Positions 23,965 to 32,401 of a stretch of 64,000 bases of DNA are shown piece by piece. The notes under the pieces are model-generated. The model saw nothing but the letters and a program-made list of their open reading frames with translations, ran no database searches and had not been told where the DNA came from. The number at the start of each line of letters is the position of its first letter. Within the stretch, counting starts at the first letter, position 1. The DNA comes from JBEKOF01 sp049513975 (GTDB taxonomy: Bacteria > Verrucomicrobiota > Verrucomicrobiia > Limisphaerales > Palsa-1400), in the NCBI GenBank assembly GCA_049513975.1, contig JBEKVM010000006.1, positions 6,676 to 70,675 on the forward strand, given 5' to 3'. A program made the position numbers and the translations under genes.

Positions 23965-26394
23965 TTAGTGGGCGATGTCGCCATAGAGAATGCCACGGCC
24001 ATCGGTGCCGACATAGACACGCCCGTAAATGCGCGGATCGCCGGCAAGGCAGCGGAAGCGGTTGCCCCATTGGTGGCGGGCATCGTTGATGCGGACCCAA
24101 GTGGCGCCCTGGTCATCGGAACGGTAAAGTCCCGCCGCCGGGCCGCCGTTTTGATCGCCATTGGCCACATAAATGGCCGGATAATCCCTGCCCGGCGCGG
24201 CTTGGCCGAAGCTCAACGCTGTGATCGGCGGATGGTTGGGGATTTCCTGGAAATTTCGACCGCCATCGCTCGAATGATAAAGGGCCCGTCCAACCAGCCA
24301 AAGGTCGCCCTCTCTGCCACCCACGGCGACCAATCGCCCGGCCCCGCCTCCACCGCCGCGCCCGCCACCCCCAAACCCGCCGCCGCCACCTCCGCTTGCC
24401 GGCAGGCCGGTGACTTCATTGTTGTTCGTGAAGGTCGCCCCGCCGTCGGTGCTCAGATACATCCGATGCTGCGCCGCATCCAGAGCGTAAAACTTGGCCG
24501 GGTTGGAGCGGTCGGCAATCGGGCTGATGCCGGAAGGCAGGCCGGTCACATCCTTCCAGGTCGCGCCCCTGTCCGTGGAGATTCGCGGGGTTCCACCCGT
24601 GCTCATGAAAACCGAGCCATCCGCCGAGAGAATCACCCGCGCGCCTCCACCGCCACCGCCCCGCCTGCCGCCTCCGGCCGCCGCGCCGCCGGCCGTGAAG
24701 GGCCTCCAATTATGTCCACCGTCCAATGAATACGCCATCGTGCCCTCATTGGGAGGGTGAAACGGCGGGGAGCCGGTGCGGATGATGACCTTGGGATTTT
24801 TTTCGGCGAAATCCAACCAGGACGTATTGGCGAACAAGGGGTGCGCATTCGGCCCCTGGGGAGGACTGAGGTCCAGATCGTCGTGGGTGAATCCGCTAAT
24901 ATCGCCGAAGCCGCTGATCAGATGCGGGCCGGCGGTTGGGCTGATGAGGCAAAGAATGGCGGTTTCCTCAATCCCGTCCGCCCAGATGGCCCAATGCGTG
25001 TCGCCGCCGGAATCGGCGTTATTGATGTCCGTTGTGTTCCAGATGGTGGCGCCGGTGGCATAGCAAACGTGCTTGGAATCAAACGGATCAATGGCCAGCG
25101 CCGTAATCCACCAACCCACCGAGGCCTCGGGATTCTTCACGGTGGCATCATAGGCTCCGGCCCACGGCACATAGGGGGAAGCGGATGAATCGCGGTGGGA
25201 TTTTGGGGTGATGTCATTCCAAGTCTGGCCGCCGTCCGTGGTGCGGTAAATGCGCTCATCGTCCTCGCCGCCCGGAATCTTCCGGTTTATGGAAGCCACC
25301 ACCACCGTGCCCGGATGCTGGCGGTCAATCCCGATTCCACCGTAGCCGCCCGGAAACCGGTTTGGATCCTTCACCGGAGTAATGTCGGTCCATGTGCCGT
25401 CCTTGGGATTGAGTTTCCAAACCGCGCCGTCGGTCACCGTCGCGCCCGGATAGACGGCGGTATCATAGACAACGTAAAGCAGGCCCTGCGTATCAAAGGC
25501 CGCATGAAAGGCGGCAAAATTGGCGGGCTGGCCGGGAACGGGCTGCCAGGTTTGACCCGCGTCGGTACTGCGGAAGAGGTGGTTGTCCCCGCGATCTGTC
25601 GAGCCAACGTAAATTGTTTGCGTCGGATGGCCGCGTGTGCCGGTTCCGGGGTCGAATACGACGAAGCTCAACCCCGCGCCGCCTGCTCTGCCGCCGCCAG
25701 CGCCACGACCGCGCCGCGGGCCACCGGCTGAGTCCGCGGGAGCAGCCGCCATTGCGCCCGTTTCGGCGCGCGGGCCGGCGGCATTGGTGGCGGCGGAGGC
25801 CGTTGCGGGCGGGAAGCCAGCGACCCTGGTCCAGGTCAGCGCCGCATCTTGGCTCATCCAAAGCCCGGCGGAGCGCGAACCAAAATAAAGAATGTCGTTG
25901 TCGTTCGGATCAATGGCCAGACGCTCGCCCACGCCGCGGCCCGGGGAATTGCCTCCCATGGTGAAGGGCACGTCCACCACCTGAAAAGTCCTGCCCTGGT
26001 CCATGGAACGCAAGAGGGCGGCCGGCTGGTTCGGCCCCATCCCGGCGGCGATATAGACGCGATTGGGGTCAATGGGATCGGTGGCGATGCTTTCCGAGCC
26101 GTGGAGATTGCCCAGGCCGCACCAGTCGGTCAGGGGAATCCATTTCTTGACTTGACTGTCCCATTTGTAGGAGCTGCCGATATCGGTGCGGCAGTAGGCC
26201 AGGCCCGGCTGGCTGGCGTTAAAGACGATGCCCGGGACGAAGCCGCCGGCCTTCACGGTGACATTCTTCCATGTGTACGGCTGCAAAGGAATGGTGTTGG
26301 ATTGCGCAAAGGCAAACCCCGGCATCATCGCCAGGCAAACGGCGGCCGCAAGAATTCCCGGCGGGAACAGCGCGTTGATTCCCCCAAATGTCAT
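23965..26394 (-). CDS. GH74-family xyloglucanase-like protein
   Basis: An 809-residue secreted protein with a signal peptide cleaved near residue 30. The two seven-bladed propellers typical of GH74 are indicated by YTWKNVTVKAGGFVPGIVFN, Asp71 in CRTDIGSSYKW and a second acidic patch in ISGFTHDDLDLSPP, with repeated BNR-type SxDxGxTW motifs (STDAGQTWQ, TTDGGQTWN, STDRGATWK). GH74 enzymes cleave xyloglucan endo- or chain-end-wise. Four Gly/Arg-rich inserts occur. AGGGA lies seven bases before ATG 26394, favouring it over ATG 26400. It is the first gene of the unit with the GH35-like and third hydrolase-like genes. Confidence 0.88.
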   Translation of the reverse strand: MTFGGINALFPPGILAAAVCLAMMPGFAFAQSNTIPLQPYTWKNVTVKAGGFVPGIVFNASQPGLAYCRTDIGSSYKWDSQVKKWIPLTDWCGLGNLHGSESIATDPIDPNRVYIAAGMGPNQPAALLRSMDQGRTFQVVDVPFTMGGNSPGRGVGERLAIDPNDNDILYFGSRSAGLWMSQDAALTWTRVAGFPPATASAATNAAGPRAETGAMAAAPADSAGGPRRGRGAGGGRAGGAGLSFVVFDPGTGTRGHPTQTIYVGSTDRGDNHLFRSTDAGQTWQPVPGQPANFAAFHAAFDTQGLLYVVYDTAVYPGATVTDGAVWKLNPKDGTWTDITPVKDPNRFPGGYGGIGIDRQHPGTVVVASINRKIPGGEDDERIYRTTDGGQTWNDITPKSHRDSSASPYVPWAGAYDATVKNPEASVGWWITALAIDPFDSKHVCYATGATIWNTTDINNADSGGDTHWAIWADGIEETAILCLISPTAGPHLISGFGDISGFTHDDLDLSPPQGPNAHPLFANTSWLDFAEKNPKVIIRTGSPPFHPPNEGTMAYSLDGGHNWRPFTAGGAAAGGGRRGGGGGGARVILSADGSVFMSTGGTPRISTDRGATWKDVTGLPSGISPIADRSNPAKFYALDAAQHRMYLSTDGGATFTNNNEVTGLPASGGGGGGFGGGGRGGGGGAGRLVAVGGREGDLWLVGRALYHSSDGGRNFQEIPNHPPITALSFGQAAPGRDYPAIYVANGDQNGGPAAGLYRSDDQGATWVRINDARHQWGNRFRCLAGDPRIYGRVYVGTDGRGILYGDIAH

Positions 26395-26534
26395 GTTCAT
26401 TCCCTGGCGGTCCCGCGCCCCAGCCGGGGAAGGCAAGGACCTGGTTCCGGGGTTCATGGGCGAAATGCTAAGCCGCGCCTGCACCATGTCAAGCAGGCCG
26501 CAAGAACGCCAATCCTCGCCTAAGAAATTCTTTG

Positions 26535-26620
26535 AACCGCGAAATACGCGAAATACGCGAAAATCCAGACCTTTCCCTCGGAAGCTCCCGGGGTTCGCGT
26601 ATTTCGCCTATTTCGCGGTT
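26535..26620. repeat. Inverted repeat with 27-nt arms
   Basis: The arm at 26535-26561, made of CGCGAAATA units, is mirrored at 26594-26620 with one mismatch and a 32-base centre. The arms themselves contain a 9-bp tandem repeat (CGCGAAATA). It sits upstream of the GH74 operon and after the decarboxylase gene. Confidence 0.6.
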
Positions 26621-26741
26621 TACTCGGTTTTGTATATTGGCACGGGTTTTGAGGTTGCAAATTTCTCGAGATCTTTGTTCGAGTTTGCGTTCGTTAGACG
26701 AGGATTTGGGAAGAACCATCGCTTTGACAGAGTGTGGACGG

Positions 26742-26834
26742 GCTTCATCCTTCATCCTTCAGCCTTCATCCTTCATCCTTCACCCTTCATCCTTCACCCT
26801 TCATCCTTCATCCTTCACCCTTCATCCTTCACCC
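26742..26834. repeat. Heptanucleotide microsatellite CTTCATC/CTTCACC
   Basis: About thirteen tandem copies of a 7-bp unit run into the stop codon of the adjacent decarboxylase gene (stop at 26829-26831). Variation in copy number would alter only its 3' untranslated region. Confidence 0.75.
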
Positions 26835-27815
26835 CCTGAGCAGCCGGCCCCGGAAATAATCAATCGTCTTGACAAGTCCCTCCCCCAGCGCCACCCGCGG
26901 TTCCCAGCCCAACAGGCTCCTCGCCCGCGCGATGTCGGGACGCCGCTGGCGCGGATCATCCTGCGGCAAGGGCCGGAAACTGATCTTGCTGCGCGAACCG
27001 GTGGCCGCGATGATCTCGCGGGCAAACTGCAACACCGTCAGTTCCGCCGGATTGCCGATGTTGACCGGCTCGTTGCTCCCGCTCTGCATCAGCCGGTAAA
27101 TTCCTTCAATCAAGTCGGAAAAAAAGCAAAAACTCCGGGTCTGCTCCCCGCGCCCAAAAACCGTCAGCGGCTGGTTCTTCAGCGCCTGGCTGATGAAGGC
27201 CGGCACCACCCGCCCGTCATGCAATCTCATCCGCGGCCCGTAGGTGTTGAAAATGCGCACGATGCGGGTATCCACGCCGTGCTCCCGGTGATAAGCCATG
27301 GTCAGCGCCTCGGCGAACCGCTTGGATTCGTCGTAGCAACCGCGCAGGCCGATGGGATTGACGTTGCCCCAGTAAGATTCGGTCTGCGGATGAACCAGCG
27401 GGTCGCCATAGACCTCGGAAGTGGAAGCGAGGAGGAATTTGGCCGATTTGTGCAAGGCCAGCCCCAGCGCCTTGTGCGTCCCCAGCGATCCCACCTTCAA
27501 GGTCTGGATGGGCAGCTCCAGATAATCCACCGGACTGGCGGGCGAGGCAAAATGCCAGACGTAATCCACCCTCATGTCAAGAAACAGAAACTCCGTCACA
27601 TCCTGCTCGATGAACCTGAAATCCTTGTTCCCCGCCAGATGCGCGATGTTGTCCACGCTGCCGGTGACCAGATTGTCCACCGCCACCACTTTGTGGCCGC
27701 GCCGCAAAAGATAATCCACCAGGTGCGACCCCAGAAAGCCGGCCCCTCCGGTGACGACCGAGGCGGGTGGTGAGGGCCTGGCCTTCCTGGCCGGCCGTTG
27801 AACTAATCTGCCCAT
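26829..27815 (-). CDS. UDP-glucuronate decarboxylase (UDP-xylose synthase)
   Basis: A 328-residue extended short-chain dehydrogenase. NAD binding is seen in VVTGGAGFLGSHLVD, and the catalytic Tyr and Lys in YDESKRFAE. The family-typical ASTSEVYGDPLVHPQ, NPIGLRGCYDE, RIFNTYGPRMRLHDGRVV, and RRPDI with the terminal LLGWEP match UDP-xylose synthases, which oxidise and decarboxylate UDP-glucuronate and then reduce the intermediate. UDP-glucuronate would come from the dehydrogenase at 41701. It lies 10 bases downstream of the polyprenyl-phosphate sugar transferase gene on the same strand, so the two are probably co-transcribed. Confidence 0.93.
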   Translation of the reverse strand: MGRLVQRPARKARPSPPASVVTGGAGFLGSHLVDYLLRRGHKVVAVDNLVTGSVDNIAHLAGNKDFRFIEQDVTEFLFLDMRVDYVWHFASPASPVDYLELPIQTLKVGSLGTHKALGLALHKSAKFLLASTSEVYGDPLVHPQTESYWGNVNPIGLRGCYDESKRFAEALTMAYHREHGVDTRIVRIFNTYGPRMRLHDGRVVPAFISQALKNQPLTVFGRGEQTRSFCFFSDLIEGIYRLMQSGSNEPVNIGNPAELTVLQFAREIIAATGSRSKISFRPLPQDDPRQRRPDIARARSLLGWEPRVALGEGLVKTIDYFRGRLLRG

Positions 27816-27825
27816 ACATTGCCCA

Positions 27826-29304
27826 TCAGCGCGCTCCTTTTCCCAGCAAAACCACCGGGATGGTCAGCCAGAGAATCTTGATGTCCAGCCACAAAGACCA
27901 ATGATCAATGTATTCCAAATCCAGGCGCACCCATTCCTTGAAATCGCTGACTTCATTGCGTCCGCCCACCTGCCAGAGGCAGGTCAAACCGGGCTTGACG
28001 CTGAGACGGCGGCGATGGGCCCAATCATCGAAACGGTTGACTTCTTCCACCGGCAAAGGCCGCGGGCCGACCAGGCTCATGTCCCCCAGCAAGACGTTGA
28101 AAAGCTGGGGAAATTCATCAAAGCTAAACTTGCGCAGAAAACGCCCGATCCGGGTCACGCGCGGATCGTTGGTCACTTTAAAAACCGGGCCGGACATCTC
28201 ATTGAGCGAGGCCAGCTCCTGCTTGAGTTGCTCGGCGTTGCTGACCATGGAGCGGAATTTGTACATCATGAAGGGCTTGCCGTTTAGCCCCGCCCGCTTC
28301 TGCCGGAAAAATACAGGGCCGGGAGATGTCAATTTGATGAGGATCGCGGCCGGCAGAAAAATCAGCGGCAAGGCAAAGGCCAGCAGGACAATCGCTCCCA
28401 TCACATCAATAAACTGCTTGACCAGACCGGCCCAGGAGGCCAGTTGCGGCCCGGAATGGAACACCAGCATGGGCCGTCCGCAAAAATCATCAATGGTGGT
28501 TTGGGAAATCCGCGTTTGGAAAAAATCGGCCACCAGCCAGGCTTCGATGCCCTCCAATTCGCAGGCCTGAATGGCCTGTTCAATCCGCCCAAAAACCGTG
28601 TGCCGCGCGCTGAGCACCACGCTGTTGACCGAATGCACATGCAGAAAGGAAACCAACTCTTCGGTGGAGGTTGTGTTCAGATCCATCTCCCCCACCACCT
28701 CCAGTTCCGGCTGGGCTTTGCGCATGTCCGCGCGCAGGCTGCTTGTTTCGGCCCGCTCCCCCACCAAAACCACCCGCTTGGTGTACTGGGCCGCGCCCAA
28801 CTGGCTTTGCCGGCCCCGCAGCACCAACTCCTCTTTCAGCATCATCAGGCCGAAACTGCAAAACCCAAAAAGCACGAGCACGCCGCGGGCCTGCCCCCCC
28901 CGCAACAGATAGACGGCCAGGATCAGGCCGATCGTGGAAAGAAAGCAGGCCTTGGCCAGTTTCCAGGCCTTCTCCCGCCGCGGGGCAAATATCGCCTGTT
29001 CATAAAATCCTTGGGCATCCAGAATGAACCACGCCAATGGGATCACCAGCAAAAACAGCGGAAAATATTCTGAAAATGGGCCGATGGGGTCGGGTGTGTA
29101 TGGACGTTCAGGGATGGGGACGCCGGCCAAATCGTAGCGGACAAAATGCGCCACCTGTTTGACGAATAACAGCTTCCGCAAGCCCAACGGGAGGGCGTAC
29201 CAATGAAAGCGGATGAAATGCGCCAGCCAGAATCCCAAGGCAAACACCATCCCGTCCACCCATTGGTGGACCTTAACCCGGATTTGACGATCACGACGCA
29301 ACAT
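27826..29304 (-). CDS. Polyprenyl glycosylphosphotransferase (initiating sugar transferase)
   Basis: A 492-residue membrane enzyme of the exopolysaccharide polyprenyl glycosylphosphotransferase family (WcaJ/EpsB type). Several N-terminal helices are followed by a CoA-binding-like Rossmann domain (KRVVLVGERAE) and the C-terminal bacterial sugar-transferase domain. Its marks are SPGPVFFRQKRAGLNGKPF, MYKFRSM, DEFPQLFNVLLGDMSLVGPRP and KPGLTCLWQVGGRN. It transfers a sugar-1-phosphate, typically glucose or galactose, to undecaprenyl phosphate at the inner face of the membrane, starting repeat-unit synthesis for the cluster. Confidence 0.93.
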   Translation of the reverse strand: MLRRDRQIRVKVHQWVDGMVFALGFWLAHFIRFHWYALPLGLRKLLFVKQVAHFVRYDLAGVPIPERPYTPDPIGPFSEYFPLFLLVIPLAWFILDAQGFYEQAIFAPRREKAWKLAKACFLSTIGLILAVYLLRGGQARGVLVLFGFCSFGLMMLKEELVLRGRQSQLGAAQYTKRVVLVGERAETSSLRADMRKAQPELEVVGEMDLNTTSTEELVSFLHVHSVNSVVLSARHTVFGRIEQAIQACELEGIEAWLVADFFQTRISQTTIDDFCGRPMLVFHSGPQLASWAGLVKQFIDVMGAIVLLAFALPLIFLPAAILIKLTSPGPVFFRQKRAGLNGKPFMMYKFRSMVSNAEQLKQELASLNEMSGPVFKVTNDPRVTRIGRFLRKFSFDEFPQLFNVLLGDMSLVGPRPLPVEEVNRFDDWAHRRRLSVKPGLTCLWQVGGRNEVSDFKEWVRLDLEYIDHWSLWLDIKILWLTIPVVLLGKGAR

Positions 29305-29330
29305 TTTGATTGTCTTAACTGCCTAAGTGC

Positions 29331-29368
29331 CAGCATGATAGCGCGCGTCCAGCATGGTAGCGCGCGTC
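29331..29368. repeat. Two tandem 19-bp copies
   Basis: CAGCATGATAGCGCGCGTC is followed directly by CAGCATGGTAGCGCGCGTC in the 108-base gap before the EpsI-type gene's downstream partner. No gene is present here. Confidence 0.65.
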
Positions 29369-29412
29369 CGCCGGGCTGGGGATGATGCCGCCATTTACCC
29401 GTCATTTCCCCG

Positions 29413-30168
29413 TCATTTCCCAGCCTTTTCCGGCGCCGCCGAACCAATCCGCTCCCCCCCCACTGATTGAAATTCAGGCACGGATTCTTTAATGAGCTTT
29501 TGCAAGCGCTCAAACGTATCAGATTCGTCCCCCGGGAGGCAAGCAGTAAAAAAGCTGATGTAAGCCCACCGTTCGGTCACCCCTTTTTGCAGGACTGACT
29601 TCCACATGGACCAAAGTCGCGAGCCTTCTTCAGCCGTAATCTTGTCAACGGAAACGAACCAGTAAACGTAAATGCAGTGGATCATCTGCCCGTTGGTCAA
29701 GGCATGGGCGGCGCTGAGCTTGACCGCCGGGAGGTCGTAGGCATACGGACGTTCCATGCGCAAGTTAATCCGCTCCGTATTGGTGACCGTCCAATCTTGC
29801 GCGTCAAGGCAGTATTGGGGTTGGTGAATGCTGGTGTGGTCCCTTCCCATCAAAACCACGGTCGCCTGAACTTGAAGCCCGGTGGCATCCGTATAGAGCC
29901 GGCGCCCAAAAGTGGTGTCTTCGGGCAAGGCTTTCAGTTCGCCCGGGGTAATGGCAACCGCCCGGGATTGAAATCCCGGCACATTAGTTGGGAGAACCAC
30001 GCATCGAGGCAAAACCAGGCGGCCATCAGGACCGTAAAGCGCCGGCGGATCCACCTTGACCCCAGGCAAGCCCAAGTTGACCCGCCCCCGCAGTTCCATC
30101 AGCCATCCCGCCGTGGCGGCGATCATTCCCAGCGCCACGCCAAACACCACCCACTGGCCGCGCTTCAT
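29413..30168 (-). CDS. EpsI-type exosortase-associated protein
   Basis: A 251-residue protein with an N-terminal membrane anchor (MKRGQWVVFGVALGMIAATAGW) and a periplasmic domain of the EpsI/DUF3485 type. Recognisable segments are the LPEDTTFGRRLYTD region, VLMGRDHTSIHQPQYCLDAQDW with conserved His and Cys, and IHCIYVYWFVSVDK. EpsI-type proteins are found fused or adjacent to exosortases. Their exact role in protein sorting or polysaccharide export is not established. ATG 30168 overlaps the exosortase stop (ATGA), which fixes the start and indicates coupling. Confidence 0.85.
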   Translation of the reverse strand: MKRGQWVVFGVALGMIAATAGWLMELRGRVNLGLPGVKVDPPALYGPDGRLVLPRCVVLPTNVPGFQSRAVAITPGELKALPEDTTFGRRLYTDATGLQVQATVVLMGRDHTSIHQPQYCLDAQDWTVTNTERINLRMERPYAYDLPAVKLSAAHALTNGQMIHCIYVYWFVSVDKITAEEGSRLWSMWKSVLQKGVTERWAYISFFTACLPGDESDTFERLQKLIKESVPEFQSVGGERIGSAAPEKAGK

Positions 30169-31118
30169 GGGGGCACAGCCAACGGTTTTTCTCTGAGCCA
30201 CCGCCTGGCCAGCAGAAGTATCCCAATCCCGATCATGTACGTCACATAGCCAAACCATTCATGCACGAAGTCTCCTGCCGCCTGGCTCTGAAACGCCGTT
30301 GCCGTCAGAATGATGGTGCTCAGCCGCAACACATTGCAAATCAGCGCTATCGGCACGGTCAATCCTATCATGACCGCCCGCTTCCAAAACGATCTCATCG
30401 TCAACACCGAAAAAATCGTCGAAATGGCCAGAAGCGCCATGAAACTTCGGATGCCGCTGCATTCCGCCGCCACGTCGTAATGCCAGCGACCGTGCGAATC
30501 CACCAGCTTTGTCCCGATTCGCGTGACATCTATCTGCAACACATTGTGGGTGATGAACATCGTCACCTTCGCGGCCAACTGCCGCAAAGGCAGCGTCAGC
30601 CCCTGGGCAAACGTCCCCCCCATTGGGACGCAAAATGCAAAAATGAAAAACGGGAAGAAAGCGACCTTCAAGGTCTCCCATCCCCACACCAACCCCACCA
30701 ATCCCCAGGCCCCGAAGAAAAAAGCCACCATGGACAGGCGCGGCTGCTGCACTACGAAACCGACCACATGCAGCGCCAGCGCCGACCCCACCGCCAGCAA
30801 ACCCGGCCACCAAACTCCGGCGACCGATTTAGCCAGCCGCTCCCGCCTGAACCAAAGGATTGCCAGCACCACCAACGGGATCAATTTTCCATGACTGGCA
30901 TCGTTGGCTGGATCATCCCACTTGCCCCACATCCAGGCGAACAACGAACCCGTCCGCCCTGCAATCGCCGTGGTCCAGCCATAATACTGGAAAAGCAAAA
31001 CCCAAGCCGCCAGGAGCGCTCCGAACACCGCCTTGTCCGGAAGCAGGCCCCAGAAACGCTGGAACTCCGTTAGGAACCCTTCCTGTGCGGGTGTTTCGAT
31101 TCTTGCAGTCGCATCCAT
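30165..31118 (-). CDS. Exosortase
   Basis: A 317-residue integral membrane protease/transpeptidase of the exosortase family with about eight helices. The catalytic residues known for the family are present: Cys220 in AAECSGIRS, Arg265 in NVLRLS and His286 in HEWFGY. Exosortases recognise C-terminal PEP-like sorting signals, and the VPDHG-tailed protein at 57665 is a possible substrate. A 36-residue membrane protein gene lies 37 bases upstream, and the EpsI-type gene overlaps downstream. The position within the exopolysaccharide locus is typical of exosortase systems. Confidence 0.92.
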   Translation of the reverse strand: MDATARIETPAQEGFLTEFQRFWGLLPDKAVFGALLAAWVLLFQYYGWTTAIAGRTGSLFAWMWGKWDDPANDASHGKLIPLVVLAILWFRRERLAKSVAGVWWPGLLAVGSALALHVVGFVVQQPRLSMVAFFFGAWGLVGLVWGWETLKVAFFPFFIFAFCVPMGGTFAQGLTLPLRQLAAKVTMFITHNVLQIDVTRIGTKLVDSHGRWHYDVAAECSGIRSFMALLAISTIFSVLTMRSFWKRAVMIGLTVPIALICNVLRLSTIILTATAFQSQAAGDFVHEWFGYVTYMIGIGILLLARRWLREKPLAVPP

Positions 31119-31155
31119 TGAGTTTCAGGGTCGTGTACGGTTAGATTGCAGATGC

Positions 31156-31266
31156 TCAAGGCCGGGGCAGCCTGTCCTTGTTCTTCATCTTTCGGCGGGT
31201 TCGCCAGAGGGTGAAAACAATCGAAACCACAATCAAAATGAGGAGTCCTGTCGCATTTTTGCTCAT
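31156..31266 (-). CDS. Small (36-residue) membrane protein preceding exosortase
   Basis: MSKNATG is followed by a single hydrophobic helix (LLILIVVSIVFTLW) and a strongly basic tail (RTRRKMKNKDRLPRP), implying an N-out, C-in topology or a short anchor. A strong purine-rich Shine-Dalgarno (GAGGGGGAAGAA) ends just before ATG 31266. It lies 37 bases before the exosortase gene on the same strand, in an obvious operon position. No family is recognised; it could be an accessory subunit of the sorting machinery. Confidence 0.6.
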   Translation of the reverse strand: MSKNATGLLILIVVSIVFTLWRTRRKMKNKDRLPRP

Positions 31267-31429
31267 TTCTTCCCCCTCGCTTCCGCCGCAATCGTGTTCG
31301 GGCTGGCAATCACCCAGAAACCATACCCCAGGGCGGTTTGCCCCGCAAGACACCTTCCGCCTGAAATTTAGTTGTTGCAATGCCAAGGCCAAACACTTAT
31401 CAATTCCAGCATGACCTCCAAGTTGACGC

Positions 31430-31453
31430 ATCAACATATCGTGATATATTGAT
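31430..31453. promoter_or_regulatory. Operator-like palindrome
   Basis: ATCAACATATC-GT-GATATATTGAT is a near-perfect palindrome (one mismatch) immediately before a short frame beginning ATG 31456 (30 residues, MAISLVKKHMTDLDIRS). The spacing and symmetry resemble a binding site for a dimeric repressor. The gene it once controlled may have been truncated. Confidence 0.45.
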
Positions 31454-31636
31454 GTATGGCGATTAGCCTTGTCAAGAAGCACATGACGGATTTGGATATC
31501 CGGAGCGCCATCAAGGCGGCTCTTATCCCGGATATTGGTCGTGTGTGAACGGATTGCATCTGGGGTCACGGAAGGCCAGATTGATGCCAGGGCCGAAGGT
31601 GTACGGAAATGGCCCGTAGTCTTGGAGTCGCCAAGC

Positions 31637-31661
31637 GTATTGTCCAAACTTTGGACAATAC
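31637..31661. promoter_or_regulatory. Perfect 12-bp-arm palindrome
   Basis: GTATTGTCCAAA-C-TTTGGACAATAC lies 17 bases after the stop of the 174-residue gene (minus strand). It could be a terminator stem without T-run or a regulator site. Confidence 0.5.
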
Positions 31662-31677
31662 TTGAGGGTGATTTCAC

Positions 31678-32202
31678 CTAATTGCGAGCAGACGGGTGTG
31701 GATTTTCCTGATACGCCAGGCTTTCGTAGAGCAACGCAAGGCATTGGAAATGGTGTACTGGAATGCACTCCGAAATGGCAGCGACTGTCTCACTCCAAAA
31801 AAGTTTTGAGGTTTTAATCCGCTTTTCCAGCACAATCACCTTTCCATCATGTTGGTGCAACTGCGCCCCCTCCAAGGCGTCAATGGATAATTCAAATGCG
31901 ATAATTGCATTCTGGTGGTTGTGCAATTTCCCGTAGATAGGTTCTGGCAGCGGCGTTAATAATGGACGTTCGGCAGCAAAAGAGGCTGTAAAAGAAGCGG
32001 CTTTTTTAAAAGGGCTTGAATCGGCAATTCCGAGCGGATGGGGAAAATCTTGCACCATGCCCGAAACGACCCCCATCATCTTGCTCAAATCAATTTCAGC
32101 AGCCATAAGCCCAAGTGATACATAATATTCATCAATATAATAGCATATATTGAGCGCATCCGTACGTGCATCCCCGCTGAAGACAAAATTAAACTTGTGC
32201 AA
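31678..32202 (-). CDS. Hypothetical island protein, 174 residues
   Basis: A soluble, mixed alpha/beta protein with many Ala, Leu and His residues and no signal peptide. Segments such as GDARTDALNICYYIDEYYVSLGL and NAIIAFELSIDALEGAQLHQHDGKVIV suggest a compact globular fold. I recognise no family. It overlaps the 70-residue gene upstream by 14 bases, so the pair is translationally linked. Position between the exosortase and the second transposase, and composition below that of its neighbours, suggest acquired DNA. Confidence 0.6.
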   Translation of the reverse strand: MHKFNFVFSGDARTDALNICYYIDEYYVSLGLMAAEIDLSKMMGVVSGMVQDFPHPLGIADSSPFKKAASFTASFAAERPLLTPLPEPIYGKLHNHQNAIIAFELSIDALEGAQLHQHDGKVIVLEKRIKTSKLFWSETVAAISECIPVHHFQCLALLYESLAYQENPHPSARN

Positions 32203-32401
32203 GCCGCGCCTTTGTACGCTGCGCGGAGGCGGCAGCAGCCTGCCTAATTTCAGAAACGGTACCCATCCTCAAACCGCCGCCAGCATTGACAAAATGCACA
32301 TGAGTTGGTCCGGTTTTTGATACTGAAATTGGCTTGCTCCCACCAATCATGGCGGGATCAGCCACTCTCAACACCTTGAAACTGAGGGTTTCATCGCTCA
32401 T
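32189..32401 (-). CDS. Hypothetical island protein, 70 residues
   Basis: A small, basic, soluble protein (MSDETLSFKVLRVADPAMIGG...) with a C-terminal helix rich in Ala, Arg and Lys (EIRQAAAASAQRTKARLAQV). It resembles no family I recognise. The gene precedes and overlaps the 174-residue gene by 14 bases. A two-gene unit with a small first gene fits several small systems, such as toxin-antitoxin or protein-chaperone pairs, but nothing in the sequence proves any of them. Confidence 0.55.
   Translation of the reverse strand: MSDETLSFKVLRVADPAMIGGSKPISVSKTGPTHVHFVNAGGGLRMGTVSEIRQAAAASAQRTKARLAQV

Larger units (their letters stand above)
31267..31677. other. Gene-poor left border of accessory island 2 with two palindromes
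   Basis: The region shows no confident gene. A 30-codon frame at 31456-31548 follows an operator-like palindrome at 31430-31453, and a second perfect palindrome lies at 31637-31661. Confidence 0.5.

Noticed and set aside
31456..31548. 30-codon frame after an operator-like palindrome as a real gene
   Set aside because: It lacks a ribosome site, a domain and conservation evidence, and stops within the intergenic region. It is listed only as context for the palindrome.
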